Under the pieces are notes generated by a model, which did not search any database, had not been told where the DNA came from, and saw only the letters and a list, made by a program, of their open reading frames with translations. From Bryobacterales bacterium (GTDB lineage Bacteria; Acidobacteriota; Terriglobia; Bryobacterales; Bryobacteraceae), in assembly GCA_003142185.1 (NCBI GenBank), contig PLOR01000033.1, positions 1-47,286 of the forward strand: a stretch of 47,286 nt of DNA. Reading direction: 5' to 3'. Made by a program: the position numbers and the translations under genes. Each line of letters opens with the position of its first letter. Position 1 is the stretch's first letter. Of the stretch, positions 1 to 8,970 are shown piece after piece.

Positions 1-4
1 ATGG

Positions 5-190
5 AAGCCACTGAGGCTTTCCGGCGGGCACAGGGGCTGAAGCCCAGACCTTTCTTTCGATCTTTCGGCACGGATGAATCCGTGCCCTGATACAAAGCCT
101 ACTGAGAGAGAAGCCTTGCGTACCTCTACGCTCGGATACGAGCGAATTCATTAACAATGGATGGTTTCGCCATTCCTGTGTCGCGCGCCC
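5..190. repeat. Dispersed repeat, family A copy 1
   Basis: An intergenic element with a short hairpin (ggcacggatgaatccgtgcc, about 67-86) followed by ccctgatacaaag and roughly 100 bases that match 16009-16109 at about three bases in four. Its first 45 bases match the reverse complement of about 47206-47250. It ends about 95 bases before the isomerase start. No open reading frame in it is convincing. Confidence 0.75.
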
Positions 191-285
191 TTCCGAACCC
201 GAAAAGCCCCGAGTTCGCCCGAATGGGGTTAGAATGCTGTCTTAGTTTGAGCGGATTGTTGCTGCGGTTCCTGTGGAGGCGCTTC

Positions 286-969
286 ATGTCGAAAATACTG
301 TTATCGATGATCGTGACGGGCGTTGCCGCGTTGGCGCAAACGGCTCCGGCGCCGCCAGCGCCGCCGGCGAATCCTCCCGCGGCGGCGCGGCCGGACGGGC
401 TGTACGCCCACTTCAAGACCTCCATGGGCGACATCACCATCCAGCTTTACGAGAAGGACACGCCGATTACGGTGCGCAACTTCGTGGGGCTGGCCAAGGG
501 CACCAAGCCGTGGAAGGATGCGAAGGGCGTCATGGTGCGGCGGCCTATGTACAACAACACGATCTTTCATCGCATCATGATGGACGGCATGATTCAGGGC
601 GGCGACCCGACCGGCACCGGCGAGCACGAGTGCGGCGTCACGATTCGCGACGAATTCCTCCCCGGACTCAGGTTCGACCGGCCGGGCCGGCTCGCTATGG
701 CCAATGAGGACAAGCCCAACTCGGGCGGTTGCCAGTGGTTCATCACGGTAGCATCGCGGATCACGAGTTACGACGGCAGCTACACCGTCTTCGGCCAGGT
801 GGTGGAAGGGCAGGACGTGGTGAAGGCGATTTCCCGCGTACCGGGCAAGCATCTGGCGAATGGCGGCGTCCGTCCCAGCGTGGACGTCAAGCTGGTCAGC
901 GTCACCATCGAGCGCGTGGGACCAGAGCCCGCAGCGCCGCCAGTGAAGAAGGCGCCGGCGAAGAAGTAG
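286..969 (+). CDS. Secreted cyclophilin-type peptidyl-prolyl cis-trans isomerase
   Basis: A 227-residue cyclophilin that should catalyse cis-trans isomerisation of Xaa-Pro bonds, probably outside the cytoplasm. The first 18 residues (MSKILLSMIVTGVAALAQ) look like a signal peptide and are followed by a Pro/Ala-rich linker. The cyclophilin fold then runs from about residue 40 to 210, with the conserved FHRIMMDGMIQGGDPTGTG core, the MANEDKPNSGGCQWFIT strand and a VFGQVVEG segment. The ATG at 286 is chosen because a GGAGG lies 9 bases upstream and the signal peptide begins there. A longer open frame from 157 runs back through the family A repeat and has no ribosome site. The C-terminus is a Lys/Ala/Pro tail. 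It converges on the malic enzyme gene, with a family B palindrome between them. Confidence 0.93.
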   Translation: MSKILLSMIVTGVAALAQTAPAPPAPPANPPAAARPDGLYAHFKTSMGDITIQLYEKDTPITVRNFVGLAKGTKPWKDAKGVMVRRPMYNNTIFHRIMMDGMIQGGDPTGTGEHECGVTIRDEFLPGLRFDRPGRLAMANEDKPNSGGCQWFITVASRITSYDGSYTVFGQVVEGQDVVKAISRVPGKHLANGGVRPSVDVKLVSVTIERVGPEPAAPPVKKAPAKK

Positions 970-971
970 GA

Positions 972-1063
972 AGGTAGGACAGACGATCGGTTTTTGTCGT
1001 CTGTCGAGGTGCCGCGCAATCGCGAAAGATGACAGACCACGAAAGGCGATAGTCTGTCCTACC
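972..1063. repeat. Palindromic repeat, family B copy 1
   Basis: A 92-base element with outer arms gtaggacagac and gtctgtcctac enclosing two smaller hairpins, the first being gacagacga/tcgtctgtc around a T-run. A second copy is at 5694-5783. It lies between two convergent genes, and the malic enzyme stop codon (1059-1061) falls inside the right arm. It could act as a two-way terminator, which is inference. Confidence 0.85.
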
Positions 1064-3347
1064 GCGCGACGGCGGTGATGGAACGGTAGGGCTTGCCGAC
1101 TTCCTGCGCGTCGACTACGGCGACGGCGGCCACGTGGACGATGTCGTTGACCTCCGAGCCGCGCTGCAAAACGTGGACCGGCTTGGAGAGGCCGGTGAGC
1201 AGCGGGCCGATGGCTTCGGCGCCGCCGATGCGCTGCAGCAGCTTGTAGGCGATATTGCCGGCCTCGAGGGTGGGAAACACCAGCACGTTGGCGCCGCCCT
1301 TGAGCGTGCTGAACGGGTAGGTTTCGTCGATGATCTGGGGCGTCACCGCGGTGTCGGCCTGCATTTCGCCATCGATCATGAGACCCGGCGCCCGCTGGCG
1401 CACCAGCTCGACGGCGCGGCGCACTTTTTCCGCCAGCGGATGGCGCGTGCTGCCAAAGTTGGAGAACGAGAGCATGGCGATGCGCGGCTCGACGTTGAAG
1501 CGGCGCGCCTTTTCGGCGGCCATGATGGCGATTTCGGCAAGCTGCTCGGCGGAAGGTTCGATGTTGACGGTGGCGTCGGCCAGGAAGTACAGATCGCCCT
1601 TGGCGGTGATCAGCAGGTAGACGCCCGCCACCTCGCTCACTTCCGGGCGCACGTCGATCACCTGCAAGGCGGGACGGATGGTATCGGGATAGTGAGTCGT
1701 CAGGCCGCCGATCAAGCCGTCGGCGTCGCCCAGCCGCACCATCATGCTGCCGAAGGTAACCGGATTGAGGATAGTCTGGGCGGCTTCGGTGCGGGTGATG
1801 CCCTTGCGCTGGCGCAACTGGTAAAACTCTTCGAGGTACTCTTCCAAGCGCGGGAAAGTGGCCGGTTCGACCACCTGCGCGCCGGTCAGATTGAGCCGCA
1901 ACTCAGCGGTGAGCGCCTGGATCTTCTGTGGATTGCCGAGCAGGATGGGGTAGGCGATTTTCTCATCGAGCAGGATCTGGCAGGCGCGCAGGATCTTGGG
2001 CTGCTCGCCTTCGGCGAACACGATCCGTTTGGGCTGCTTGCGCGCCTTGTGGATCATGGCGCGCATCACTTCGTTAGCGCGGCCCAGGCGGCGCTCCAGT
2101 TCCTCGCGATACTGGCCGAGATCGACCGGCCGCCGCGCCACGCCGGTTTCCATGGCCGCCTGCGCCACCGCGGAGGCCTCCCAGATGAGCACGCGCGGAT
2201 CGAAGGGCGTGGGAATGATGTACTCGCGGCCGAATTCCATCCGCTCCACGCCATAGGCGCGTAGCACCGAATCGGGCACGTCCTGTTTCGCCAGCGAGGC
2301 CAGGGCGAGCGTGGCGGCGCGCTTCATCTCGTCGTTGATGGTAGTGGCGCGCACGTCCAGGGCGCCGCGGAAAATGAAGGGGAAGCCGAGGACGTTGTTG
2401 ATCTGGTTGGGAAAGTCGGACCGGCCGGTGGCCACGATGGCATCCGGACGCGCGGCCAGCGCCACGTCGTAGGCGATCTCCGGATCCGGGTTGGCGAGGG
2501 CGAAGATGATCGGGTTGGGCGCCATCGTCATCACCATATCCGGCGTCACCGCGCCGCCGCTCGAAAGGCCGAAAAACACGTCCGCGCCCACCAGCGCTTC
2601 GGCCAGCGTGCGGGCCTCGGTCTTGGCGGCGTAGCGGGCCTTGTAGACATTCATGTGCTCGGTGCGCCCTTCATAGATCACACCCTTGGTGTCGCACATC
2701 AAAATGTTTTCGCGGCGAACGCCCAGGTTGCAGTAGTGGGCGGCGCAGGAGATGGCGCTGGCGCCGGCGCCGTTGAACACCACCTTGATTTCACCGATCT
2801 TTTTGCCGGTGATCTCGAGCGCGTTCAGCAGACCGGCGGCGGAGATGATGGCGGTGCCGTGTTGATCGTCGTGGAAGACCGGGATGTTCATGGTCTTCCG
2901 CAGCTCTTCCTCGATCATGAAGCACTCCGGCGCCTTGATGTCCTCGAGGTTGATGCCGCCGAAGGTCGGTTCGAGTATCTGGCAGGTGCGGATGATCTCG
3001 CGTGGGTCTTCGGTATTGAGCTCGATATCGAACACGTCGATATCGGCGAAGCGTTTGAACAGCACCGCTTTGCCTTCCATCACCGGCTTGCCGGCCAAGG
3101 CGCCGATATTACCCAGGCCCAGTACCGCGGTGCCATTGCTGACCACCCCCACCAGGTTGCCCTTGCCGGTGTAGGTGTAGGCAAGGGATGGGTCGCGCTC
3201 GATTTCGAGACAGGGGACGGCAACTCCGGGCGAATACGCCAGGCTCAGATCCCGCTGCGTGCGGCAAGGCTTGGTGGGAGTCACCGCCAGCTTGCCGGCA
3301 GGGGGTCTTGAATGGTATTCGAGAGCGTCTTCAGGTCGAATTTTCAT
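1059..3347 (-). CDS. maeB: NADP-dependent malic enzyme fused to a phosphotransacetylase-like domain (MaeB type)
   Basis: Oxidative decarboxylation of malate to pyruvate with NADP reduction, in the cytoplasm. At 762 residues it has the length of the large bacterial MaeB class. The malic domain occupies roughly residues 1-420, with [20 protein letters not shown] at 158-166 and the nucleotide-binding GAGASA at 193-198. From about 430 to the end is a PTA_PTB domain ([19 protein letters not shown] onward). In MaeB proteins that domain is generally regulatory, responding to acetyl-CoA, and lacks transacetylase activity; this is family knowledge. The ATG at 3347 gives the normal [12 protein letters not shown] start. 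It is the last gene of a minus-strand run after rsmA, with a 15-base gap, and its stop codon lies in a family B repeat. Confidence 0.95.
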   Translation of the reverse strand: MKIRPEDALEYHSRPPAGKLAVTPTKPCRTQRDLSLAYSPGVAVPCLEIERDPSLAYTYTGKGNLVGVVSNGTAVLGLGNIGALAGKPVMEGKAVLFKRFADIDVFDIELNTEDPREIIRTCQILEPTFGGINLEDIKAPECFMIEEELRKTMNIPVFHDDQHGTAIISAAGLLNALEITGKKIGEIKVVFNGAGASAISCAAHYCNLGVRRENILMCDTKGVIYEGRTEHMNVYKARYAAKTEARTLAEALVGADVFFGLSSGGAVTPDMVMTMAPNPIIFALANPDPEIAYDVALAARPDAIVATGRSDFPNQINNVLGFPFIFRGALDVRATTINDEMKRAATLALASLAKQDVPDSVLRAYGVERMEFGREYIIPTPFDPRVLIWEASAVAQAAMETGVARRPVDLGQYREELERRLGRANEVMRAMIHKARKQPKRIVFAEGEQPKILRACQILLDEKIAYPILLGNPQKIQALTAELRLNLTGAQVVEPATFPRLEEYLEEFYQLRQRKGITRTEAAQTILNPVTFGSMMVRLGDADGLIGGLTTHYPDTIRPALQVIDVRPEVSEVAGVYLLITAKGDLYFLADATVNIEPSAEQLAEIAIMAAEKARRFNVEPRIAMLSFSNFGSTRHPLAEKVRRAVELVRQRAPGLMIDGEMQADTAVTPQIIDETYPFSTLKGGANVLVFPTLEAGNIAYKLLQRIGGAEAIGPLLTGLSKPVHVLQRGSEVNDIVHVAAVAVVDAQEVGKPYRSITAVAR

Positions 3348-3355
3348 AAAGCAAC

Positions 3356-3379
3356 GGGCAAGCTAAAGCATGCCCCACC
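3356..3379. repeat. Short repeat, family C copy 1
   Basis: gggcaagctaaagcatgcccc plus acc. The reverse complement recurs at 47063-47086 with one mismatch. It overlaps the last codons and stop of rsmA, so it supplies that protein's C-terminus. Confidence 0.7.
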
Positions 3380-4106
3380 TCGTCCACATCTCTTCCAATT
3401 GCAGCAGGCTAAGTTGTTCGGCGCGCAGGGCAGCTTCCGGCCAGCTTTCAATTACACCCTTACCATACATCACGGCGAGGTTGTTGCGTATGGTTTTGCG
3501 TTTGTGGCGGAAGCACTGGGCGGCGAATTTGAGGAAGGCTTCCGGATCGGGCATGGCAGGGGCGCAGGGGGAAAACCCGACCACCGCGGAATCCACTTTT
3601 GGCGGAGGGCGAAAGGCGGAGGGCGGAACTTCGCACAGCAGCTTGGCGGTGGCGAACAAAGCGGTGGCGACGGTCAGGTAGCCATAGTCGCGCGATCCCG
3701 GTTGGGCCACCAGGCGGTGGGCGACTTCCTTTTGCAGCAGAAACACGGCGCGCGGCGGAAAGAGGCGGAGCGCGCGTTCCAGGATGGGCGAGGCGATGTA
3801 GTAAGGCAGGTTGCCGGCGATAGGCGCCGGTCCCCACTGCGCGAGGTCGACCGAGAGGACATCGGCTTCGATCACTTCCAGGCGGGCGTCCCCGGCGAAC
3901 CGGTGGCGCAGATAACCGGCGAGATCGCGATCGATCTCGATGGCGACGACGCGCGCGGCGCGCTCGACCAACTTGGCGGTAAGCGCGCCGCGGCCGGGAC
4001 CGATTTCAATGACTAAAGGTTGGGGATCGGGACACGCGGCGCTGGCAATGCGCTCCAGCACGGAGCCCTGGATCAGAAAATGTTGTCCCAGCCGTTGCCG
4101 CGCCAC
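3363..4106 (-). CDS. rsmA: 16S rRNA (adenine-N6,N6)-dimethyltransferase RsmA/KsgA
   Basis: Dimethylates two adjacent adenines in the 3'-terminal hairpin of 16S rRNA using S-adenosylmethionine, late in small-subunit assembly. The 247 residues show the family hallmarks in order: an LGQHFL N-terminus, the SAM motif VIEIGPGRGALT, the acidic VVAIEIDRDL and the catalytic NLPYYIASPI. The C-terminal RNA-binding part includes FRPPPKVDSAVV and CFRHKRKTIRNNL. The start codon is GTG at 4106, because an in-frame TGA lies three codons upstream. It begins 9 bases after the anti-sigma stop and is probably co-transcribed with it. The last residues (WGML) come from a family C repeat, so the natural end may have been altered by repeat insertion. 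Confidence 0.96.
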   Translation of the reverse strand: MARQRLGQHFLIQGSVLERIASAACPDPQPLVIEIGPGRGALTAKLVERAARVVAIEIDRDLAGYLRHRFAGDARLEVIEADVLSVDLAQWGPAPIAGNLPYYIASPILERALRLFPPRAVFLLQKEVAHRLVAQPGSRDYGYLTVATALFATAKLLCEVPPSAFRPPPKVDSAVVGFSPCAPAMPDPEAFLKFAAQCFRHKRKTIRNNLAVMYGKGVIESWPEAALRAEQLSLLQLEEMWTRWGML

Positions 4107-4115
4107 GCGAGGCGG

Positions 4116-4874
4116 TCAGCTCCGCGCCGCGCCGGGGACCGAATGCAGCGACACCAATACCTTGCTCTCGGTGGGAAGGCCGAAATAAGTGCCCGGATCG
4201 AAAGTGGAAAACAGGATGACGCTCTTGACCTCGGGCGTCAATTCGCCCTGCAGCATTTTCCAGTTGAGGACGTGGCCGTAACGGTCGACCGTTAGTTCCA
4301 GAAGCGGGCTGTCAGTCGACCGGGGAATCGAGCAGACCGACTCCACGCTGACGAAGCCGGCCATCTCCACACTGACGACTTCACCGGGCGCACCTACCGG
4401 CCTGCCCGGTGCTGGAAGTTGCCGAAGACTTCCCTGCGGGAGGGTGACCATCGAGACGACCGAAGGATCGAAGTCCAGACTGCGTGTAGAGCTCAGACCG
4501 GGGGCCAGAATGCCGAATAGAAGCAGGGCGGAAATCAGGCCGCCGCCGACCGGGAGTGCCACCGGCCGCATCATATTGTCCCGGAAGAGCCGGGCGTTGT
4601 CCGCCATGTTCCGCAGACGCGCGGAAACGCTGGCCCGCGCCATCTGCCGCGAGCGCTCGTGGGAGGCGAGCACGCGCAGCCGGTGGGTCACCAGCGGCGG
4701 CACCGCCAGCTCCTCCATGGACCGCATCCCCAGACGCTGTTTCTCGAAGGCCTGGTACTCATCGTGACACCGGCCACAGGATCCCAGGTGCGCCAGTGTG
4801 TCGCGGCGCTCCTGGTCCTCCAGCCCGTGGTCGAGGAGTGAAGAGATTCTTGCTCGGGCGTAGTCGCAGCTCAT
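4116..4874 (-). CDS. Zinc-finger anti-sigma factor with membrane segment
   Basis: Probably the membrane-bound inhibitor of the ECF sigma factor encoded just upstream. Of 252 residues, the N-terminus carries a ZAS/zf-HC2 motif, H29-x3-C33-x2-C36. A hydrophobic segment near residues 106-128 (VGGGLISALLLFGILAPG) would anchor it in the inner membrane. The remaining extracytoplasmic part ends in LTVDRYGHVLNWKMLQG, which loosely resembles TonB C-terminal-like folds; that resemblance is weak. The start at 4874 is preferred over a longer frame because AAAGGT sits directly before it and the stop of the sigma gene lies 4 bases upstream, implying translational coupling. The longer frame would overlap the sigma gene by 44 bases. 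Confidence 0.82.
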   Translation of the reverse strand: MSCDYARARISSLLDHGLEDQERRDTLAHLGSCGRCHDEYQAFEKQRLGMRSMEELAVPPLVTHRLRVLASHERSRQMARASVSARLRNMADNARLFRDNMMRPVALPVGGGLISALLLFGILAPGLSSTRSLDFDPSVVSMVTLPQGSLRQLPAPGRPVGAPGEVVSVEMAGFVSVESVCSIPRSTDSPLLELTVDRYGHVLNWKMLQGELTPEVKSVILFSTFDPGTYFGLPTESKVLVSLHSVPGAARS

Positions 4875-4878
4875 ACCT

Positions 4879-5559
4879 TTACTCTGCCGTCTTCGGCACC
4901 AATCGCAGGACCGGCCTCTCATCGAGACTGCCCGCGAGTTCCAACCGCAGGGCTTCCCTGCCCCGCAGAATTCGTGACTTCACGGTTCCGAGGGAGACAT
5001 CCAGCACCTCGGCGATTTCCTCGTAGCTGAGGTCCGCGATATCCCTCAGCACAACGGCCTCCTTAAAATGAGGATTCAAGCGCAGCAGGGCAGCTTCGAT
5101 GATGCGATGCTGCTCCTGGCTGCAGGCCTCCTCGAACGGGGAACGGCCATGGTCCGCCACCGTCTCCCGCCAATGGTGGTTGGTTTCCTCGACCGGCCCA
5201 TCCAACTCCGTCTCGCGGCGGCGATGACGGAAAAACCAGCGGCGCGCATTGTGCGCCTCATTGACGGTAATGCGGTAGAGCCAGGTCTTGAGGCTGCTCT
5301 GGCCGCGGAAATGACCGATCGAGCGGAAGACCTTGAGAAACACCTCCTGCACCACGTCGGCGGCTTCGGCCGGATCGTTCAACAAGCGGCTGGCGAGCGT
5401 GAAGACCGGCTGCTGAAAGCGCGCGATCAATTCTTCGTACGCCCGTTCATCGCCCTGGCGCAGATTCTCGGCCAGGCACAGATCCTCGCTGGCCGCCGCT
5501 CGCGCGGCGGGGCGTTCGGTGAAATCCAGGATCGCTGTGGCCACCGGGTAGCCTCTCAT
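4879..5559 (-). CDS. ECF-family RNA polymerase sigma factor (RpoE-like), pair 1
   Basis: An extracytoplasmic-function sigma factor of 226 residues. Region 2 runs from about residue 40 to 105, with LIARFQQPVFTLASRLL, the DVVQEVFLKVF core-binding helix and SSLKTWLYRITVNEAHN. Region 4 covers about 150-210, with the LRDIADLSYEEIAEVL and LGTVKSRILRGREALR helix-turn-helix. The N-terminal 25 residues are a poorly conserved lead-in, and the C-terminal tail DERPVLRLVPKTAE is short. The next gene, 4 bases downstream, is its likely anti-sigma factor. rsmA and maeB follow closely, so the pair may head a four-gene transcript. The target regulon cannot be deduced from the sequence. Confidence 0.93.
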   Translation of the reverse strand: MRGYPVATAILDFTERPAARAAASEDLCLAENLRQGDERAYEELIARFQQPVFTLASRLLNDPAEAADVVQEVFLKVFRSIGHFRGQSSLKTWLYRITVNEAHNARRWFFRHRRRETELDGPVEETNHHWRETVADHGRSPFEEACSQEQHRIIEAALLRLNPHFKEAVVLRDIADLSYEEIAEVLDVSLGTVKSRILRGREALRLELAGSLDERPVLRLVPKTAE

Positions 5560-5693
5560 TCTCGGGATCGCTTCCTGATTTCACGCTATCAGGAAAGTCC
5601 GGGCTCTGTAAAGGTATAGACACCGTCATTTAAGAGAAAGTTCCGGCGGGCCAAGGAGCTGACCTGGGTACTACGGGGGTGACCCGGTACCAG

Positions 5694-5783
5694 AGGTAGG
5701 ACGGACGATCGCTTTTTGTCGTCTGTCAAGTTGCGCTTCCGGGGGCCTGACAGACCACGCAGGGCGATGGTCTGTTCCTACCT
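5694..5783. repeat. Palindromic repeat, family B copy 2
   Basis: Matches 972-1063 along its full length: an outer aggtaggac...ctacct pair, an inner hairpin around ctttttg, and gacagaccacg in the right half. It fills most of the gap between the citrate synthase stop and the sigma gene promoter region. About 130 bases remain for a promoter (5560-5693), where I see no clear consensus. Confidence 0.85.
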
Positions 5784-5784
5784 G

Positions 5785-7098
5785 TCAGGCCAGGACCAGG
5801 GGCGTCTTCGGCACGCGCAGCTCGATTGGCACGACGTCCCGCTTGTCCTCTCCGGTATACACCTGGCGCGGGCGGGCGATCTTGCGCTCCGGATCCTCCA
5901 TCATCTCCTGCCATTGGGCCAGCCAGCCCACCGTGCGCGGGATGCCGAACAGCACCGTGAACTGGTCGGGAGTGAAGCCCATGGCCTCGTAGATGATGCC
6001 GGAGTAGAAGTCGACGTTGGGATACAGCTTGCGGCTAATGAAGTAGTCGTCGGAGAGCGCGATGCGCTCCAGTTCGATGGCGGTGTCGATCTTCGGATTG
6101 CGGCCTGTCACTTCAAACACTTCCTCGGCCACCCGCTTGATGATGCGGGCGCGCGGGTCGTAGTTCTTATACACGCGATGGCCGAAGCCCATCAGCTTGC
6201 GGTGGCCGGTTTTCACCTGCTGGATGAAACCGGGGATCTGATCCTTAGATCCGATTTCGGCCAGCATGCGCAGCACTTCTTCGTTGGCGCCGCCGTGCAG
6301 GGGGCCGGAAAGGGCGGCGATGGCCGCGGCGGTGGTGGAATACGGGTCGGCGTTGGAGCTGCCGACGGCGCGCATGGTGCTGGTGCTGCAATTCTGTTCG
6401 TGGTCGGCATGGAGGATGAACAGCACGTCCAGGGCGTGCGCCAGCACCGGATTGGCCACGTATTTCGGCTCCAGCCGCTTCCACAGCATGTTCATGTAAT
6501 TCTTGGCGTAGCCCAGATCTGGATCGGGCGCCACGTAGGGAAGGCCCAGGCGATGCCGGTAGGCGTAGGCGGCCAGGGTCGGCATTTTGCCGATTAGCCG
6601 CACGATCTGCTTCCGCCGGATCTTGGGGTCATGCACGTTGCGCGATTCCGAATAGAAGGTGGAAAGCGCCGCCACGGTGCTGATGAGAATGCCCATCGGG
6701 TGAGCGTCGTAATTGAACCCCTCCATGAACTTCTTCACGCTCTCGTGGGTCAGCGAGTGGGCCATGATTTCCTGGCTCCAGCAGTCCAGATCCACCGCGT
6801 TCGGCAGCTCGCCGTACAAGAGGAGGTAGGCGACCTCGAGGAAAGTGCAGTGCTCGGCGAGCTGTTCAATGGGGTAGCCGCGGTAGCGCAAAATGCCACG
6901 GTCGCCATCCAAATAGGTAACGGCGCTATGGCATGCGGCGGTGTTCATGTAGGCGGGGTCATAGGTCATCAGGCCGAAATCGTCGGGACCTGTCTTGATC
7001 TGGCGGAGGTCCATGGCGCGAATCGTGCCATGGTAGATTGGCAGCGTGTAACTCTGATTCGTCCGGTTATCGACGATAGTGATGGTCTCGTTGGCCAT
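5785..7098 (-). CDS. gltA: Citrate synthase (type II, hexameric class)
   Basis: Condenses oxaloacetate with acetyl-CoA to citrate, the entry step of the TCA cycle. The 437 residues carry the catalytic triad: H268 in GPLHGGANEEV, H307 in MGFGHRVYKNYDPR and D363 in NVDFYSG. The FGIPRTVGWLAQW signature lies close to the C-terminus. The N-terminal small beta domain (IVDNRTNQSYTLPIYHG) is typical of Gram-negative type II enzymes. The start at 7098 has a strong AAGGAGG upstream and gives the normal MANETITIVD beginning. A longer open frame to 7275 adds 59 residues of no recognisable kind and is rejected. Confidence 0.97.
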   Translation of the reverse strand: MANETITIVDNRTNQSYTLPIYHGTIRAMDLRQIKTGPDDFGLMTYDPAYMNTAACHSAVTYLDGDRGILRYRGYPIEQLAEHCTFLEVAYLLLYGELPNAVDLDCWSQEIMAHSLTHESVKKFMEGFNYDAHPMGILISTVAALSTFYSESRNVHDPKIRRKQIVRLIGKMPTLAAYAYRHRLGLPYVAPDPDLGYAKNYMNMLWKRLEPKYVANPVLAHALDVLFILHADHEQNCSTSTMRAVGSSNADPYSTTAAAIAALSGPLHGGANEEVLRMLAEIGSKDQIPGFIQQVKTGHRKLMGFGHRVYKNYDPRARIIKRVAEEVFEVTGRNPKIDTAIELERIALSDDYFISRKLYPNVDFYSGIIYEAMGFTPDQFTVLFGIPRTVGWLAQWQEMMEDPERKIARPRQVYTGEDKRDVVPIELRVPKTPLVLA

Positions 7099-7354
7099 AG
7101 GCTCAGCCTCCTTGCGGTCACGGTTGGCAGTTCGGCGCATGCAAACGGCATTCCACGACGAACTGTCTAAAATCTCTTCAATTTGAGTATAGTTGAGGCG
7201 GGTGGCGACGGTCATCCGGGGCTTATCGCGCAAGGCGCTGGGTGTGGTCATCCAACCTCGGGTGTTGCGCCGCACAGCGTGACGTTTTGGACACGGGCGC
7301 GTCGAATGGCATAGGGGAAAGAACGGGAGTTAGCAGCGCGGCAGCAGCCGGTTT

Positions 7355-7963
7355 ATGCAGGACGCAGCCGGAACGGCCGGAGCCCGGGTGAATTCCGAGA
7401 TGGATTCGCTGGTTCGGGCAGCGCAGCGCGGGGACCAGGACGCTTTCGAGCAACTGGTTCGCGCCTACGACCAGAGTGTGCTCCGGCTCGCCATGAACCT
7501 GTTGCGGTCGCCCGAAGACGCGCGCGACGTGTATCAGGAGGCGTTCCTGCGGGTATACCGGAACCTGCACACGTTTCGGTTCGACTGCAGCTTCCACACC
7601 TGGCTGTACCGCATCGTGACGAACATTTGCCTGGACCAGTTGCGCAAGCGGAAGGTGCGGAAAGAGGAACCGGCGGTGGTGGAAACCTCGGAAGGCGCGA
7701 TTGACCGGACCGAGGGGTTTGAGGAAGTATCGGCGGCGGCGAATCCGGAGCGCGTGACGTGGAACCGGCAGTTAGGGCAACGGATCGGCGACGCGCTGGA
7801 GGAACTGACACCGCGCGAGCGGATGGTTTTTGAGCTGCGCCATTACCAGGGTTTGCGATTGCGCAATATCGGCGAGATTCTGGGTACCAGCGAGGAAGCG
7901 GCGAAAAACTGCTTCTTCCGCGCCACGCAGAAGATGCGCACGATGTTGGGAGACTTAGTATGA
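7355..7963 (+). CDS. ECF-family RNA polymerase sigma factor, pair 2
   Basis: A 202-residue ECF sigma factor. Region 2 includes FEQLVRAYDQSVLRLAMNLL, DVYQEAFLRVYRNLHTF and FHTWLYRIVTNICLDQLRKR. Region 4 includes LTPRERMVFELRHYQGLRLR followed by IGEILGTSEEAAKNCFFRAT. The GAIDRTEGFEEVSA linker between them is acidic. An internal ATG at residue 16 (MDSLVRAAQRGD, position 7400) is a possible alternative start and is closer to the usual family beginning. The gene overlaps its anti-sigma partner by four bases (ATGA), a classic coupling arrangement. It is the first gene of a plus-strand operon reaching 11134. Confidence 0.92.
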   Translation: MQDAAGTAGARVNSEMDSLVRAAQRGDQDAFEQLVRAYDQSVLRLAMNLLRSPEDARDVYQEAFLRVYRNLHTFRFDCSFHTWLYRIVTNICLDQLRKRKVRKEEPAVVETSEGAIDRTEGFEEVSAAANPERVTWNRQLGQRIGDALEELTPRERMVFELRHYQGLRLRNIGEILGTSEEAAKNCFFRATQKMRTMLGDLV

Positions 7964-8880
7964 CTTGCGATGCGGTGCGGAAGCTGATTCCGCTGTATTA
8001 CTACGGCGAGTTGACGCCGGAGGAAGAAGACCAGGCCGAGGCGCACATCCACGAGTGCGGCGCATGCGCGCGCCAGATGGAAGCGGCGCGGGCGCTGGCG
8101 GCGGCGCTGGACCGGCGCCGGATGGAAGCGCCGGCTTCCCTGCTGGCCGATTGCCGGACGGATCTCGCGGCGGCGGTGCGCGGCGCGCCGGCGGAACCGG
8201 CGTGGAGGCTGTGGCTGGGGGCGGCGGGCGCGACGCTGGCCGGCTTCACCCGCTGGCGGCAGCCGCTGGGCGCAGTGGCGCTGATCGCGATTGGCTTCTT
8301 CGCCGCCAGGCTGGTTCCGGCACCGGCGGGCTCCCAAGTTTCCACGGCCTCCTTGGCCCCATCGGAGGGAGTGTTCGTCAATGTGCGATCGGCGCAGCCG
8401 GACAGCTCCGGCCGGGTACGGATCGCCTACGACGAAACCAGGCGGCGCGAGATCTCCGGAGCCATCGACAACCCGGAGATTCAGAAGCTGGTGTTGGCGG
8501 GGGCGCACGAAGAGGACGATCCGGGAGTGCGGGTGGAATCGGTCGGCCTGCTCAAGGACCGCGCCGGCTCGGGCGAAGTGCGCGAGGCGCTGATGAACGC
8601 GCTGCTGCACGATACCAACCCCGGCGTGCGGCTGAAGGCGCTGGAAGGCTTGAAACCGCTCGCAGCGGAACCGCCGGTGCGCGGAGCGCTATCCCAGGCG
8701 CTGCAGTTCGACGACAATGACGCGGTGCGCATGCAGGCGGTGGACCTGCTGACGTTGCGCCGCGACGAGGCCATGGTGGGCGTGCTGCAGAATCTGGTGC
8801 AGAAGGAAGACAACAGCTACGTGCGTTCGAAGTGCACCAAGGCTCTGAAGGAAATGAATGCGTCGATCGGCACTTTCTGA
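7960..8880 (+). CDS. Zinc-finger anti-sigma factor with C-terminal HEAT-like repeats
   Basis: A 306-residue candidate inhibitor of the preceding sigma factor. The N-terminus has a ZAS motif, H29-x3-C33-x2-C36, in the cytoplasmic part. A single membrane segment (LGAVALIAIGFFAARLV, about residues 103-120) follows. Past the membrane, from about 180 to 300, are three or four alpha-helical HEAT-like units (DPGVRVESVGLLKD, NPGVRLKALEGLK, NDAVRMQAVDLLT, NSYVRSKCTKALKE). In other proteins such repeats serve as protein-binding scaffolds. Here they would face the periplasm and might sense envelope proteins, which is inference. The start overlaps the sigma stop by four bases. Confidence 0.88.
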   Translation: MTCDAVRKLIPLYYYGELTPEEEDQAEAHIHECGACARQMEAARALAAALDRRRMEAPASLLADCRTDLAAAVRGAPAEPAWRLWLGAAGATLAGFTRWRQPLGAVALIAIGFFAARLVPAPAGSQVSTASLAPSEGVFVNVRSAQPDSSGRVRIAYDETRRREISGAIDNPEIQKLVLAGAHEEDDPGVRVESVGLLKDRAGSGEVREALMNALLHDTNPGVRLKALEGLKPLAAEPPVRGALSQALQFDDNDAVRMQAVDLLTLRRDEAMVGVLQNLVQKEDNSYVRSKCTKALKEMNASIGTF

Positions 8881-8970
8881 GCCGCGACCATAGGGAGCGG
8901 TTTCTTCGCAAGAGGACTGAATTCAACGCCGCAAATTTCAAACGGCAAAACGGAATGGCCACGGATGAAC

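Noticed and set aside
157-285. N-terminal extension of the isomerase
   Set aside because: It runs through the family A repeat, lacks a ribosome site and would place the signal peptide internally.
7099-7275. Longer citrate synthase frame
   Set aside because: No homology in the extra 59 residues; AAGGAGG precedes the ATG at 7098.
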